This document shows positions 32,557 through 43,624 of a stretch of DNA of 62,000 nucleotides, in pieces. How positions within the stretch are numbered: position 1 is the stretch's first letter; each line of letters begins with the position of its first letter. The DNA is from Symbiodinium natans. Lineage: Eukaryota > Sar > Dinophyceae > Suessiales > Symbiodiniaceae. The notes beneath the pieces are model-generated. The model did no database searches. It was given only the letters and a program-made list of their open reading frames with translations, and was not told the origin of the DNA. Both the position numbers and the translations under genes were made by a program. The DNA is taken from assembly GCA_905221605.1 (NCBI GenBank), contig CAJNDS010000979.1, forward strand, positions 197,501 through 259,500. The letters run 5' to 3'.

Positions 32557-32705
32557 GGTTTAGGGTTTAGGGTTTAGGGCTAGGGTTTAGGGCCAGGGTT
32601 TAGGGGAGTTTCCGGGTCAAGGGTACTTAGGGGTAGTAAAGGGTTTTTAGGGTTGTCGTTGCGCGTTGAGGTCGAGGGTTTAAAGTTGCCTTGTGCGGAG
32701 TCTTT

Positions 32706-32976
32706 AGACCCAGACCCCTGGGAGGATCCCAAAAAGTAGATCCCCTTAAGGGGTTCCTAAAAATGACCTAAGAATGACCCAATAGTAGGAAAGGGTTTTA
32801 GGGTTTAGGGTTTAGGGTTAGGGTTTAGGGTTAGGGTTTAGGGTTTAGGGTTAGGGTTTAGGGTTAGGGTTTAGGGTGTAGGGTTCCTAAGAATGACCCA
32901 ATGGTAGTATAGGGTACTTTTTTGGGGGGGTTCTAGTTTTTGGTTAGTTTTTGGGTCCTCCCAGGGGTCTGGGGAA
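32706..32976. mobile_element. TIR element, family F, with nested telomere array
   Basis: Left CCAGACCCCTGGGAGGATCC and right GGTCCTCCCAGGGGTCTGG are inverted repeats at the edges of about 270 bp. Inside lies a TTTAGGG/TTAGGG array (32795-32880) between two copies of CCTAA(A/G)AATGACC. No coding capacity. Confidence 0.7.
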
Positions 32977-33041
32977 GGACTGTGCTGGGGAGGTCTGACT
33001 CTGGTCGGGCAGTGTTGGAGTAAACATGCGAACAGTAGACT

Positions 33042-33172
33042 TTGAATCGGGGTTTCAAGTACCCGTTTAGGGTTAGGGTTTAGGGTGTAGGGTTCCTAAG
33101 AATGACCCAATGGTAGTATAGGGTACTATTTGGGGGTTCTAGTTTTTTTGAATCGGGGTTTCAAGTACCCAT
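33042..33172 (+). repeat. Direct 24-bp duplication around telomere repeats
   Basis: TTTGAATCGGGGTTTCAAGT followed by ACCC occurs at 33042 and again at 33149. Between them are TTTAGGG copies and a fragment of the family F interior (CCTAAGAATGACCCAATGGT). Confidence 0.8.
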
Positions 33173-33416
33173 TTACCTCCACGTAGGGAGCCTCATGTTG
33201 TTTGAGGGATCCCAGCGGTGGCTTTGGGAAGTTTGCGTCATGTCGTTAGCCCCGAAACCCTAAGACCCTAAACCCCAAGACCCAAAACCCGAAGACCCGA
33301 AAAACCCTAAAAACCCTAAAGACCCTGGACCCCTAAGCCCTAAACCCTAAAGCCTGAACCCCAACCCTAAGCCCCCGACACCTGATACCCTAAACCCGAA
33401 ACCCTGATACCTGCAG

Positions 33417-33500
33417 GAGCGCTACCGGGCCACCTCAGGCACAGCAGACTCGAAGGCAGCACTGGCGCGCGCAGAGAAGCTGCCGCTTGCCCTGTTTAAG
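33417..33500 (+). CDS. Exon with acceptor CTGCAG and telomere-repeat donor
   Basis: ERYRATSGTADSKAALARAE then KLPLALFK, ending TTTAAG|GTTTAGGG; 28 codons, phase 0 at both ends. One of the cleanest examples of a telomere array starting at a splice site. Confidence 0.65.
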
Positions 33501-33890
33501 GTTTAGGGTTTAGGGTTTAGGGTTTAGGGTGAGAGCCCAAGCCAATACCGCTTAATTCAGGAATAGACGGGTTTAGGTCACTATAGTGGTTAAGGGTTTA
33601 GGGTTCAGGGGATATACCATAAAGGATATTACATGTATGATTTAAGCGGTATTGGGCTCCTCGGGTTTGTGAGATGTTTAGGGTCTCTCACTCAGGGCTC
33701 AGGATTCAGGATCTGTACGGTTTAGGGTCCAGGGTTCGGGGTTTAGACCCCGAACATCCCCGAACCATACCTGACCCCCCCCCCCCCCACAGTTGTGGAT
33801 CCTTGTTTCTAGGCTATGAGGTTTTCAGGGTTAGTGAAAAGAGCGCCTGATGTTCTTATCACATTTCACTGACCAAGAAATAGTATTAAG

Positions 33891-33959
33891 ATGCTCCGAG
33901 AGAAGGATCCGCATTTGGAGGTCAAGGTAGAGTGCTGCTACATTGTGACCGTGGGCGAA
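33891..33959 (+). CDS. Exon, unknown
   Basis: MLREKDPHLEVKVECCYIVT then VGE, from AGTATTAAG to GAA|GTACGTCC. Confidence 0.45.
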
Positions 33960-34240
33960 GTACGTCCTAAAATTATTGGGGTATATGGATCCTGGGGGTT
34001 AAGGAACTCGATTAAAGGTTTAGGGTTTAGGGTTTCGGGCTGACTAGCATAGGGAAGCCACATTCATGAAAGTATGGGTTCCTTAAACAGCAACCCGGTC
34101 GAGAATCCGCAAGGCCAAAACGACCCACAGGACCCTAGCAAAATCCCAACCCACGGAAAGTTCATAAAAACTCCTCAAGCAAAACCAAAGTCCCATACGC
34201 GCAGAAGAAAAGCCAGACACACACACACACACACACACAC

Positions 34241-34515
34241 ACGGAGAGAGGGAGGTCAGCCAGAGATTGTTGTACAATGGTACACTGACTGGAGATGACT
34301 GGAGAGACCTCAGTACAGGAGAGACCTCAGTATAGGGGAATCCCATCGGGACTCCTGGAAAACATTGCAGGTACATGGAGCTGGCCAAACTCCACATCCC
34401 CTGATGCTTCATAGCTTCGTTGGATTGGGTAGAAGCATCAGGCCCAATCCCCCTGCGGGAAAATTCGACTCATGCATAAGCTCTCAGCTCCAAGCCCCTT
34501 AGCTTAGAATCAGGG

Positions 34516-34546
<31 letters not shown>

Positions 34547-35560
34547 CCCTCCTACGAGGGGAGACACAGTGCATTCCAAGGCCACAAGAGATATGCTGCA
34601 CGCACACCCTCCGAAGAGGGAAAGTCCTGGTCTTGTACCTTTGTCACCGGTGAGTCCTCCGCCATAGGCCCGTCACCGCCATAGGCCCTCCTCCTCCAGC
34701 ACCGACCTTAGAAATCCTTAGTGTCGTCGTCATCATCGTCGTCAGAGACCTCCAGCTGCCATGACAGGCCCAGGAGCGTCCGGGAGATCCCAGCTGCCAC
34801 CGCCTTGACCCAAGGCACCTCCCATCATCGTCGTCGTCGTGGAGGACCCCCAGCTGCCACAAAGGACCCAGGAGCATCCAGGAGGCCCCCGCTGTCCACA
34901 GCGACCCAGAGCACCTCTACTTTTAAAGAAAGAAAACGTTCTATTTGCAACTGAGGGGCAACCACCGGAAATACGACTCGGGTCGAGACCCACGAATAGA
35001 GAGTTAGACCACCTCGTCTATGTCTCACGACTGGGCTTACGACGCCCTTCAACAATTTCCGGTTCCGCCCTTATTGGCGACTTTGAGCTTCAGCCGTGGC
35101 TGGTACCTCGAGAGAGAGAGAGAATCCGCTCATAGCACTGGGTGCCTACCAAGGCTCATCTGGCACTGAAGCCTCTCTGTTTACTTGGGTGATCCCCATC
35201 CAGGAATCAGGCAATGCCCAAACGGGTAAATTGCCCTTGGGCGACGAAGCCCACACACGGAGAGAGGGAGGTCAGCCAGAGATTGTTGTACAATGGTACA
35301 CTGACTGGAGATGACTGGAGAGACCTCAGTACAGGAGAGACCTCAGTATAGGGGAATCCCATCGGGACTCCTGGAAAACATTGCAGGTACATGGAGCTGG
35401 CCAAACTCCACATCCCCTGATGCTTCATAGCTTCGTTGGATTGGGTAGAAGCATCAGGCCCAATCCCCCTGCGGGAAAATTCGACTCATGCATAAGCTCT
35501 CAGCTCCAAGCCCCTTAGCTTAGAATCAGGGTTTACACACACACACACACACGCACGCAC
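34241..35560 (+). repeat. About 305-bp perfect direct repeat, copies 1,016 bp apart
   Basis: Copies at 34241-34546 and 35257-35560 look identical by eye, starting ACGGAGAGAGGGAGGTCAGC and ending in (AC)n. The 710 bp between holds a twofold ~100-bp repeat with CATCATCGTCGTC (34728-34920) and a frame reading EIRLGSRPTNRELDHLVYVS. No gag/pol, primer-binding site or transposase recognised. This part of the window is almost free of telomere repeats. Confidence 0.8.
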
Positions 35561-35590
35561 GCACGCACCCACACACACACACACACACAC

Positions 35591-35797
35591 GCAGCACAAA
35601 CAAGCGAGCAAACAAGCAAGGAAACATACAAGCAAGCAAACAAGCAAGCGAAGCAAGCAAGGCAAGCCAAGAAAAGCAAAGCAACGCAAAGCAAGGCAAG
35701 GCAAGGCAATGCAAGGCTACGCAAAACAAGGTACAGAAAAGCAAGGCAACGCAAAAACAAGGCAAGGCAAAGCAAGGCGAGGCAAGGCAAAGCAAGA

Positions 35798-35837
<40 letters not shown>

Positions 35838-36041
35838 GCACAAACAAGCGAGCAAACAAGCAAGGAAACATACAAGCAAGCAAACAAGCAAGCGAAGCAA
35901 GCAAGGCAAGCCAAGAAAAGCAAAGCAACGCAAAGCAAGGCAAGGCAAGGCAATGCAAGGCTACGCAAAACAAGGTACAGAAAAGCAAGGCAACGCAAAA
36001 ACAAGGCAAGGCAAAGCAAGGCGAGGCAAGGCAAAGCAAGA

Positions 36042-36050
<9 letters not shown>
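35591..36050 (+). repeat. Two tandem ~244-bp units of GCAAG-type sequence with (AC)n
   Basis: GCAGCACAAACAAGCGAGCA begins each unit (35591 and 35835). Followed by CA/CT/GC dinucleotide tracts to about 36170. Frames across it are repetitive and not called. Confidence 0.9.
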
Positions 36051-36074
<24 letters not shown>

Positions 36075-36095
36075 TCTCTCTCTCACTCACTCACT

Positions 36096-36128
<33 letters not shown>

Positions 36129-36309
36129 CCGCACGCGCGCACACACACACACATAAGCGCGCGCACACACAAGCAAGTAAACCTGGATAGTCTCAAATGC
36201 TACTTAACAACAACGCGGGAGAGTCCCGAACGTTCGTGTTGAAACCCTGCTGCAGAACCCTTAACTTACCCTAAACCCCTAAACTCGAAACCCTAAACCC
36301 TAAAGCCAG

Positions 36310-36412
36310 GTACTGCGCCTCCCTGAGCTCGTGTTCGGAACTGGGCCAAGCCTTCAACCAGCGAGGGCTGGTGGCCGCACACCAGGCCCCAAGAGGTTTC
36401 GGAGGAAAGAGG
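36310..36412 (+). CDS. Exon with telomere-type donor, unknown
   Basis: Acceptor AAAGCCAG; YCASLSSCSELGQAFNQRGL then VAAHQAPRGFGGKR, ending AGG|GTTAGGG. Confidence 0.55.
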
Positions 36413-36782
36413 GTTAGGGTTTAGGGTTTAGGGCTTAAGGTTTAAGGGTTTAGGGTTTAGGGTAGTTTAGGGTTTAATGAAGGAGGTTTGGGGAGGCATC
36501 CCGGTACCTGGTAGAGGCCTTACTAAACTCTTACCCTGAGTTCCCATGTGGGTGACCCCCACCAAAAACACACACACACACAAAGAAGAAACAAAAAAGT
36601 ACCAGATGATAGTCCCTAGGCCTTATATCGCCCTTAATAAGGAAGAACCTCTTTTTTTGGGGGGGTGGGGGTGGGGAGGGCAAGGTTCTTAAGCAACTAG
36701 TAGTGGAAGCATCTACTACATGGGTGACACAGCTTTAGGGGGTTCAGGCTCAGGGTGTAGACGCTATCCACCTCAAGTTCCC

Positions 36783-36892
36783 AAAGAGCCCAATACCCCT
36801 TAATTAAGGAATATTCCTTAAATCATACGAAGGATCCCTGTATAATTTAAGGAATGTTCCTTAATTAAGGGGTATTGGGCTTCTGGGTTGTG
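36783..36892. mobile_element. TIR element, family B, palindromic copy
   Basis: AGAGCCCAATACCCCTTAAT plus TAAGGAATATTCCTTAA at the left is mirrored by TTAATTAAGGGGTATTGGGC at the right; nearly the whole 105 bp can fold into one hairpin. Confidence 0.8.
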
Positions 36893-37267
36893 ATAGAATT
36901 GCGTGATTCCTCACATACGATGCAGCTTAGGGTTCAGGGTCTAGGGTTCAGGGTCCAGGGTTCAGGGTCCAGGGTTTAGGGTTTTAGGGTTTAGGGCTTT
37001 AGGGTTTTAGGGTTCATGGAAGGGCGGGCGGCACAGAGTGGAGGATGCCAAGCCGCATGCTGGTGACAGGACCAAAGCCCGCGCCCACAGCTGAAAATCG
37101 GGCTCCTCAGCTGGGTACGGAACATACGCCTGCGCAGTATACTAGAAATCGCCACAAAGGCACCCTTGCTTAGAGAACTGGAGAATTGCCCATTTGTACC
37201 CGAAAACCGGATGAGGCACTTCTAACTTCAAAGGCCTTTACTCAGACGTCGCCTTCTGAGCAAAAAG

Positions 37268-37352
37268 CTTCCCTAAACCCTAAACCCTAAACCCTAAACC
37301 CTAAACCCTAAACCCTAAACCCTAAACCCTAAACCCTAAACCCTAAACCCTC
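37268..37352 (-). repeat. CCCTAAA array, about 12 copies
   Basis: Perfect array. Confidence 0.95.
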
Positions 37353-37515
37353 TGATAGGTTGCCGAAGAGACTTTCAGGCGTTGCATGATAGACGCGCAG
37401 CGCAGCAGGTTGGGACTCTGAGAGGAAGGCACCGGCACCACCCCGCGAACCTTTCAACTCCCAAGCCCCTAAACCCTAAACCCTAAACTCTAAACCCTAA
37501 ACCCTAAACCCGAAG

Positions 37516-38227
37516 CACTTCTCATGCTCTTGGAAACAGCATCCGGCCAGGGGAACAAGCTCAAAGCGGTTCGTTGTGGCTTCCACTCCATGCTGTGCCC
37601 CGGAAAGCAAAGGATGCTCAAAAAGAATCAGCCCTAAACCCTAAACCCTAAACCCTAGCCCTAAACCCTAAACCCTAAACTTGAATAAAGAATGTTGCCC
37701 TACCTTAAACCCTAAACCCAGAAAGTTGAGTTGGGGGGTGGTTGGTAGGGGGGGGGGGGGGGTTGGTAGTGGTAAGCTTACTTGTGACGGCTTAAGGGAC
37801 TTTTGAGTCGATTTTAAAGCAGCTCGTTACCCCTTTACTGGTAACTTGGTAGCCCAGTCGTACCCTTTGCCCTGTTTTTGGTTATGTGTTCCCTTGTCAA
37901 GAAACCAACCCTAAACCCTAAACCCTAAACCCTAAACCCTAAACCCTAAACCCTTATTTTCAATTGTGGGCTGCCAAGGTTCCTGGAATCGTTCGATTTG
38001 CTGTGATCTGTTTTTTTGATGATTTTGTGTGTGTGGGCACTCTTTGCGTTAGGCCATTTCACTTGGCTTGCGTTGTCAATTTAGAACGGTTCAATCACCC
38101 TAAACCCTAAACCCTAAACCCTAAACTCTAAACCCTAAACCGATATCTTCGTGCAAGGTGCGCCATCCGCTTCCCCAAGAGCGAGCAGAATCTTCTCGTT
38201 TGGCTGGGCTACATGGATGCATTAAGG
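37516..38227 (+). CDS. Two exons joined in phase across telomere-repeat intron
   Basis: Exon 37516-37630 (LLMLLETASGQGNKLKAVRC, HSMLCPGKQRMLKKN) ends at a GC donor that is the start of GCCCTAAACCC. Exon 38158-38227 (CAIRFPKSEQNLLVWLGYMD then ALR) ends AGG|GTTTAGGG. The junction restores a Gln codon. A following segment at 38279-38350 is open in more than one frame; in phase 0 it reads LVSTGRIPGPAITPFAFNSG and stops. Another open segment, 38429-38527, is also ambiguous between two frames. Product unknown. Confidence 0.55.
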
Positions 38228-38539
38228 GTTTAGGGTTTAGGGTTTAGGGTTTAGGGTTTAGGGCGGGCTTGCAGCTGGTTTCTACTGGACGCATCCCAGG
38301 CCCAGCAATCACACCTTTCGCGTTCAATTCGGGTTGACGCTTTCAAGGTACAACCTTAAACTCCTTGACCCACGGCAGAAGTCCACCACCCTAAACCCTA
38401 AACCCTAGACCCTAAACCCATCTCCAGGACAAGTGGCTGAGGATGTTGCAGCACCCCAGAGTGTTGTGGACCGCCTTCGCGGAGACTTGGCACACACAGG
38501 CAGCAAAACAGTTCATGTACTTAGGGGTTTAGGGTTTAG

Positions 38540-39715
38540 GGTTTAGGGTTTAGGGTTTAGTAGCTGAATAAATACATTTTATATACACTTTTTGAGGGAT
38601 ACTATATTTCCCTATGGAACTGAAAGTGTACACTTTTCTTTTTCTTATGAACTTGGCAACTAGGTGTATGCATGTATGGTAGCAGGATACGCAGCATACT
38701 GTGGCCATGATCTTTGCAATTAGCAAGTTTTTCCGCTCGCGTCTGTCTGTCTGTCTTTTTGGTATGCCACTGGACCACACTGCATACAGGAGACCCTTTC
38801 AACGCCAGAACACGCAGCGTGACACAAAGCATCGCCGAACCATGGGGGTCAGCACTCTGCGTTACAGTCCTATGGGGGGTAACCTGAAGCCCTAAACCGT
38901 AGACCCTAAACCCTAAACCGCAGTCTGGTGACCCCGAGCTTTAACAAAGGTACCCCTGTGGTGCCCAACTGCAGCAAAGCTGCGCAGGGCGCGGTACCTT
39001 GGCCGATTGAGGCTTCAATAGGTTCAGGCTTTGCGGGGTTCAGCGTAGAACCCGTATGGATTTCTATGCATGTGGGTATATATATATATATGTATATATT
39101 GTCATGTCTCAAAATGATGGTCCCTTTTTAAGTACCCTAAATATTAGGCGCCGGCTTATACTAGTAACCCCCAAAAGGGCCCGAATTTAGAGAATCCCAC
39201 CATACAAGTAGTACACACTACCCTCAGAACACATCTTGAGAGAGTTTTTTCCCTAGAAGCCAGGAGTCCACCTGAAGTCGTGCTTTGTTGGGGTTTAGGG
39301 TTCACGGTTTGGGGTTTAGGGTTTGGGGATTGGGGTTTAGGGTTTAGGGGTCATTTCGTATGCATGTGAACACAGGGGAACAGGGGCACCACCCGACAGT
39401 TCGACATCGCTCAGTTGGCGAAATATTCACCAACACTGTCCACATGTGGGGAACGCCAAATTAATGCTCGATGTCCTCCATGGTGGTTAAAAAGAAAGCT
39501 AGTCTGTGGAAGGTCAACTTGAAGCTTGTAAATATGCGTGCGCAGACTCTCAATCCTTCGCCTGTGCTGCCGGAAGGAGGGGGGTGGGGTGGGGGGGGGG
39601 GGGGGGGCAAGTCCCAGAAGTGAGTGAAGCGTGTGTTGTCCTGATCGTCGGGAAGTAAGCGCTATACTACTCAGTCGAAATCGAAATATCCCTAAACCGT
39701 AAACCCTAAACCGGA
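38540..39715. other. Stretch with little recognisable structure
   Basis: Short telomere clusters at 38900 and 39290-39350, (TA)n at 39078-39092, poly-G at 39582-39607. A plus frame at about 38928-39060 (NKGTPVVPNCSKAAQGAVPW) is protein-like but unbounded. Confidence 0.4.
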
Positions 39716-39721
39716 AGTAAG

Positions 39722-39835
39722 GTGTGCCAGCTACAACTCACGCTGCTGCAGCAGCGCGAGGGTGCCTCGAGCGACCTGGCCCAACGACAAAGTGACGTCG
39801 GCGAGCTCATCAACAAAGCTCAAGCCAAGATGAAA
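39722..39835 (+). CDS. Exon, coiled-coil-like, unknown
   Basis: VCQLQLTLLQQREGASSDLA then QRQSDVGELINKAQAKMKE. The acceptor is AGTAAG; a GC donor after AAAGAG is possible. The frame stays open to 40114 through a TIR element (TCTTAAGGATCCATGTATCT at 39852 versus its inverted copy near 39945). Confidence 0.5.
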
Positions 39836-40218
39836 GAGGCTACTTGGCAGATTAATCTTAAGGATCCATGTATCTATATAGTGTGTACTAGGGCCTTCAA
39901 GGGGTTCCTATATGGTACCTTTAGGGCCCAAAGTATAGACTATCTAGGTACAAGGATCCTTAAGGTAATCCCTTCCCCCTATATTCAAGGCCTCCCCCCC
40001 GAAGCCCCCAAAGTTTTTAGTATTAGGAGAGAGGCTTGGCAGCTTACAGAAGGTCCGGAAGACTGGTTTGAACACATGGCTCCGACTCTCCATACCTCTC
40101 TGCCTTGGCTCTAACTTAGATTTACAAGCTTACCTAGTAGTAGAGTAGATAACCTTTAACCTTTTTGGGGTAGTATAATACCCTTATAATCCCAAAGGTT
40201 AACCTTTAATTCCCCCAG

Positions 40219-40377
40219 GTTACGGGACAACGAAGCTTATTCAACCAAGAGTCAAAGTTGGCTGCTTTTCGCTCACGACTTGTCGGGGGCAACAAAGGCT
40301 GTAACCAGCATGGAGATCGACAATCAGTCTCGAGGACCGTGAAGTTCAGGGCACGGGCAAGGCAGTATAATTACGTT
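40219..40377 (+). CDS. Exon-like segment, unknown
   Basis: After CCCCCAG: VTGQRSLFNQESKLAAFRSR, LVGGNKGCNQHGDRQ and VKFRARARQYNY, up to a GTTTAGGG array at about 40376. The sequence just before (40147-40212) is a palindromic TAACCTTT/AAAGGTTA element that may be the intron end. Confidence 0.5.
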
Positions 40378-40921
40378 TAGGGTTTAAGGTTTAGGGTTTA
40401 GGGTTTAGGGTTTAGGGTTTAGGGTTTAGGGTAATTATGTGTGGCGAGAACTGGCTTTTAGGGTATGGGGCTTGAGGGGTGTACTTGTAGGGCTTCATCG
40501 ACTAGAGTTCTTTAGCTCTTCGTTTTTGCGTCAGTGGCATGCTCACACACCCCCTGGGCTCAAGGTTCGTCGATTCATCCACCACACTGGTGGTTGGGAG
40601 TTTAGGGTTTAGGGTTTAGGGCTTAGGGCTTAGGGTTTAGGGTTTAGGGTTTAGGGTTTAGGGTTTAGGGTTTAGGGCATCCTGGACACAAAGTCCCAGC
40701 AGAAGGAGCCCCTTACTCCTGGGAGTTGAGGAGCCACCCTAAATCCAAGGCAAGCCACGAGCCCAAGCCCGTTCCCCTACTATGACCCTCTAAACTAACC
40801 CCCCCCCCCTTTATTTACCCTAAACCCTAAACCCTAAACCCTAAACCCTATTAGGTTCCCCCTATAATTAAGGCTTTAAGGCTACCGACTTAAGGTGATT
40901 CAGGGGTAGCATAGAGGGGGG

Positions 40922-41070
40922 GTGCTTGGAGGTTCATGGTACTTATTCACCAATCATAACTGTACTTACGACGGTACTTATAACCATATTAGGGCACTTG
41001 AGGGGCTTATGAGTGGGTTATAAGTGCAGGGACAGCTGGTTCATAAGCACCGCGAACCTCCAAGTAGTAG
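40922..41070 (+). mobile_element. Introner family D, copy 2
   Basis: GCTTGGAGGTTCATGGTACT at the left and GCGAACCTCCAAGTAG at the right, inverted; interior shares CATAACTGTACTTA and TTATGAGTGGGTT with copy 1. Confidence 0.7.
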
Positions 41071-41092
41071 GGAAACCCAGTCGATGTTGCAG

Positions 41093-41443
41093 GATCCGAC
41101 CCCGACATGGACTGGATTCTGGAGATCTTGATGATCAGCATGTGCGCCGCCGCCTACCATCGCCGGGGCCAGCCGCAGGCGGGCCCTGACGTTGCGGAGC
41201 TTTGGGGGGTTTAGGGTTTAGAGTCTAGGATGGTAATTATGGGGTTTAGGGTTTAGGGTGTTGAAAACCTAAAGCCCTCAAGGTCCTGAAAGCTCTCAGA
41301 AATCCCTAACTTAAATCCCTAAACCCTAAACCCTAAACCCTAAACCCTAAACCCTCAGCAAGGCGAAGCCCACAGTGCTCGACAAGCTCATGGACGGCTA
41401 CGCCTCTACGGCCTTCTGGGCCTGGGTGCCTCCGCCATTTAGG
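41093..41443 (+). CDS. Two exons with telomere-repeat intron
   Basis: Exon 41093-41208 (acceptor GTTGCAG; SDPDMDWILEILMISMCAAA, YHRRGQPQAGPDVAELW) ends GGG|GTTTAGGG. Exon 41363-41443 (AKPTVLDKLMDGYASTAFWA then WVPPPFR) starts after CAGCAAG and ends before GCTTAGGG. Phase 0 junction. Product unknown; the first exon has a hydrophobic helix. Confidence 0.6.
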
Positions 41444-42314
41444 GCTTAGGGTTTAGGGTTTAGGGTTTAGGGTTTAGGGTTTAGGGTGTAGGGTTCAGGG
41501 TTTAGGGTTTAGGGGTTAGGGTTTAGGGTTTGCTTTTTCGGGCTGGGGTTGAGGTTCTATTTTAGGGTTAAGTGACTGTTCAGGGTTTAGGGGCAGGGTT
41601 TAGGGCTTAGGGTCTGGGTCTTCGAGGTGTTTCTGGGCTTTTTATGGCTTTTGTGGTTTACGGCTGCGCGCACGGTCCAAGGGTTTAGATCGCACTTGTG
41701 TGTTGGAGCTGGACTGTACTTTCTCCATCTGCGCATTCGTAGGTAGGCCTTGTTTCGAGGCAAACGCTGCATGAGGAAATCTAGAGGTGCTAAGGGTCCG
41801 TTTAGCGATCAGGGTCAAGGGCGACGCGAAACCTAAACTCTAAACCCTCAACCCTGACCCGCTAATAAGCCTGCGAGCCTCGGAATGCTCATGCTGCAAG
41901 GGCATGCGGGCTTCTAAGGTGATGCAAGTGCCCCTTTGTTGGTCAGGTTGTAGGTTTGTGTAGGGGTTGCACAGAATAGCAGGATTAGGGTTTAGGGTGT
42001 AGGGTTTAGGGTTTAGGGTTTGGAGTTTAGGGTTCGGGGTCCCTCCTTGTGCATCTCGAAAAGGACCAAACAAATATGTTTAGGGGTGAGGTCCCGGAGC
42101 CCAACAGCAGGTAACCTTGATTTGTTTTGATTTGTTTTGCGTTTGGGCGGCTTATGGTTTAGGGCTTACTCAAGGCCCTAAGGACACTTATTTTAGGATT
42201 TTGGGGCGCAAAGGCCTTCTTAAGTAAGGTTCTTGGGGCTATGTTTAAGCCCAAGGGTCAGAGTTCAGGGCTTAGGGCAAGCACCCGAAGAAGTCTCGGC
42301 CAGAAAGGCTTCAG

Positions 42315-42426
42315 AGCTAGAGCGCCCAAGGACTGGGTGGTTCGTTTGGGGCTTTGCCTTGCCGAAGAGGCCAAAGAAGGCCCAGCACTGAGGGAGGGCG
42401 GAGTTGAGGCAAATGTTTTGGGTCGG
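42315..42426 (+). CDS. Exon with telomere-repeat donor, unknown
   Basis: Acceptor GGCTTCAG; ARAPKDWVVRLGLCLAEEAK then EGPALREGGVEANVLGR, ending CGG|GTTTAGG. Confidence 0.6.
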
Positions 42427-42940
42427 GTTTAGGTTTAGGGGGGGGCCTAGGTTTCAGGGGATTAGGGTTAAGGGCTTAGGGTTTCTGGTCAAGGGTTTGT
42501 TTAGTAGTCTTTGGTGTCAGGGTTTCGGAATGGTCCCATGAGGGATGGGGTGTCGGAACCCGTTCTTGAAAGGCCCAAACTCCTCAGAAAGGCAGCGCCG
42601 GAGCTCAGAACCCGAGTCCCGCGGGAAGACATCCTAAACCCTAAACCCCAAACCCCAAACCCCAAACCCTAAACCCTAAACCCCTAAACCCCTAAATCCT
42701 CAACCGTAAACCCTAAACCCCAAACCCTAAACCCCCAAATCCTAAACCCTAAGCTTGAAGAAGACACAGGCTGCCAGGATGGTCGAGTACACCCTATGAT
42801 CCCCTAAGGAGGCCCTTCATGGAGTTGGTTGCGGATGAAGCCCTATACCCTGAACCCTAAACCCTAAACCCTAAGCCCTAAACCCTAAACTGCCCTAAAC
42901 CCTAAACCCTAAACCCTAAATCTTCCTGGTGGGCTTCCAG

Positions 42941-43052
42941 CTTTGGGGGTTCCTGAAACTTCTCGCGGGTCGAGGAAGACTCGCGCCCGGATCTTTTGAA
43001 GGCCAGAGGGCTTGTAGCGGGATGTCTGAGTTCAGCCCCGAACCCTTGCAAG
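42941..43052 (+). CDS. Exon, unknown
   Basis: Acceptor GCTTCCAG; LWGFLKLLAGRGRLAPGSFE, GQRACSGMSEFSPEPLQ, ending CAAG|GTCTGC. Confidence 0.6.
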
Positions 43053-43503
43053 GTCTGCTTACTAAACCCTAAACCCTAAACCCTGCACCCTACAGAGATG
43101 CCGGGCTCCCAACCCTAATCCTCTTAACCCCGAAACTCCCTTCGACCAGGCAAAGGAAGTGGAACTCAAACCGCGAAGCCTAAAACCCTCAGAGCCGAAC
43201 CGCGAATTTGCCCCCCCCCCCCCCCCCCCCCCTCCCCAATCTTCCCCAGCCGCCCTAAACCCATCATTCCTAAGATTGATGAAGGGTTTGCGGGCTTAGG
43301 AGACAAAACCCATTAAAGAGCCCTCAGCCCCTTGGAAGGCACCTTAATTAAACTCTAGAGGCATCCTGAACATCACAGTTGAATTAAGGGGTATCAGGCT
43401 CTTTAACCCTAAACCCTGAACCCTAAACCCTGAACCCTGAACCCTAAACCCTAAAGCCTAAACCCTAAACCCTAAACCCTAAACCCTAAACCCTAAACGC
43501 AAG

Positions 43504-43624
43504 GTTGCGGCGACGTCGACCAGCCCTCTCCCCTGTTGGCGCCCCTTTCTCTGCTCTGCCTTCTGGCCACCTTGCTGGTGCCACATTCATGGAGGCCGAA
43601 GCGTTCAACCACCAGACTCCTTAA
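43504..43624 (+). CDS. Terminal exon, unknown
   Basis: Acceptor ACGCAAG at the edge of a CCCTAAA array; LRRRRPALSPVGAPFSALPS, GHLAGATFMEAEAFNHQTP, TAA. Probably the 3' end of the gene that includes 42315-43052. Confidence 0.55.

Noticed and set aside
34241-35560. LTR retrotransposon
   Set aside because: No primer-binding site, polypurine tract or pol motifs; only 710 bp between the repeats, which end in microsatellites.
35486-36242. Cys/Leu/Ala- and Gln/Ala/Lys-rich frames at 35.5-36.2 kb
   Set aside because: Products of GCAAG and CA repeats; no exon-like boundaries.
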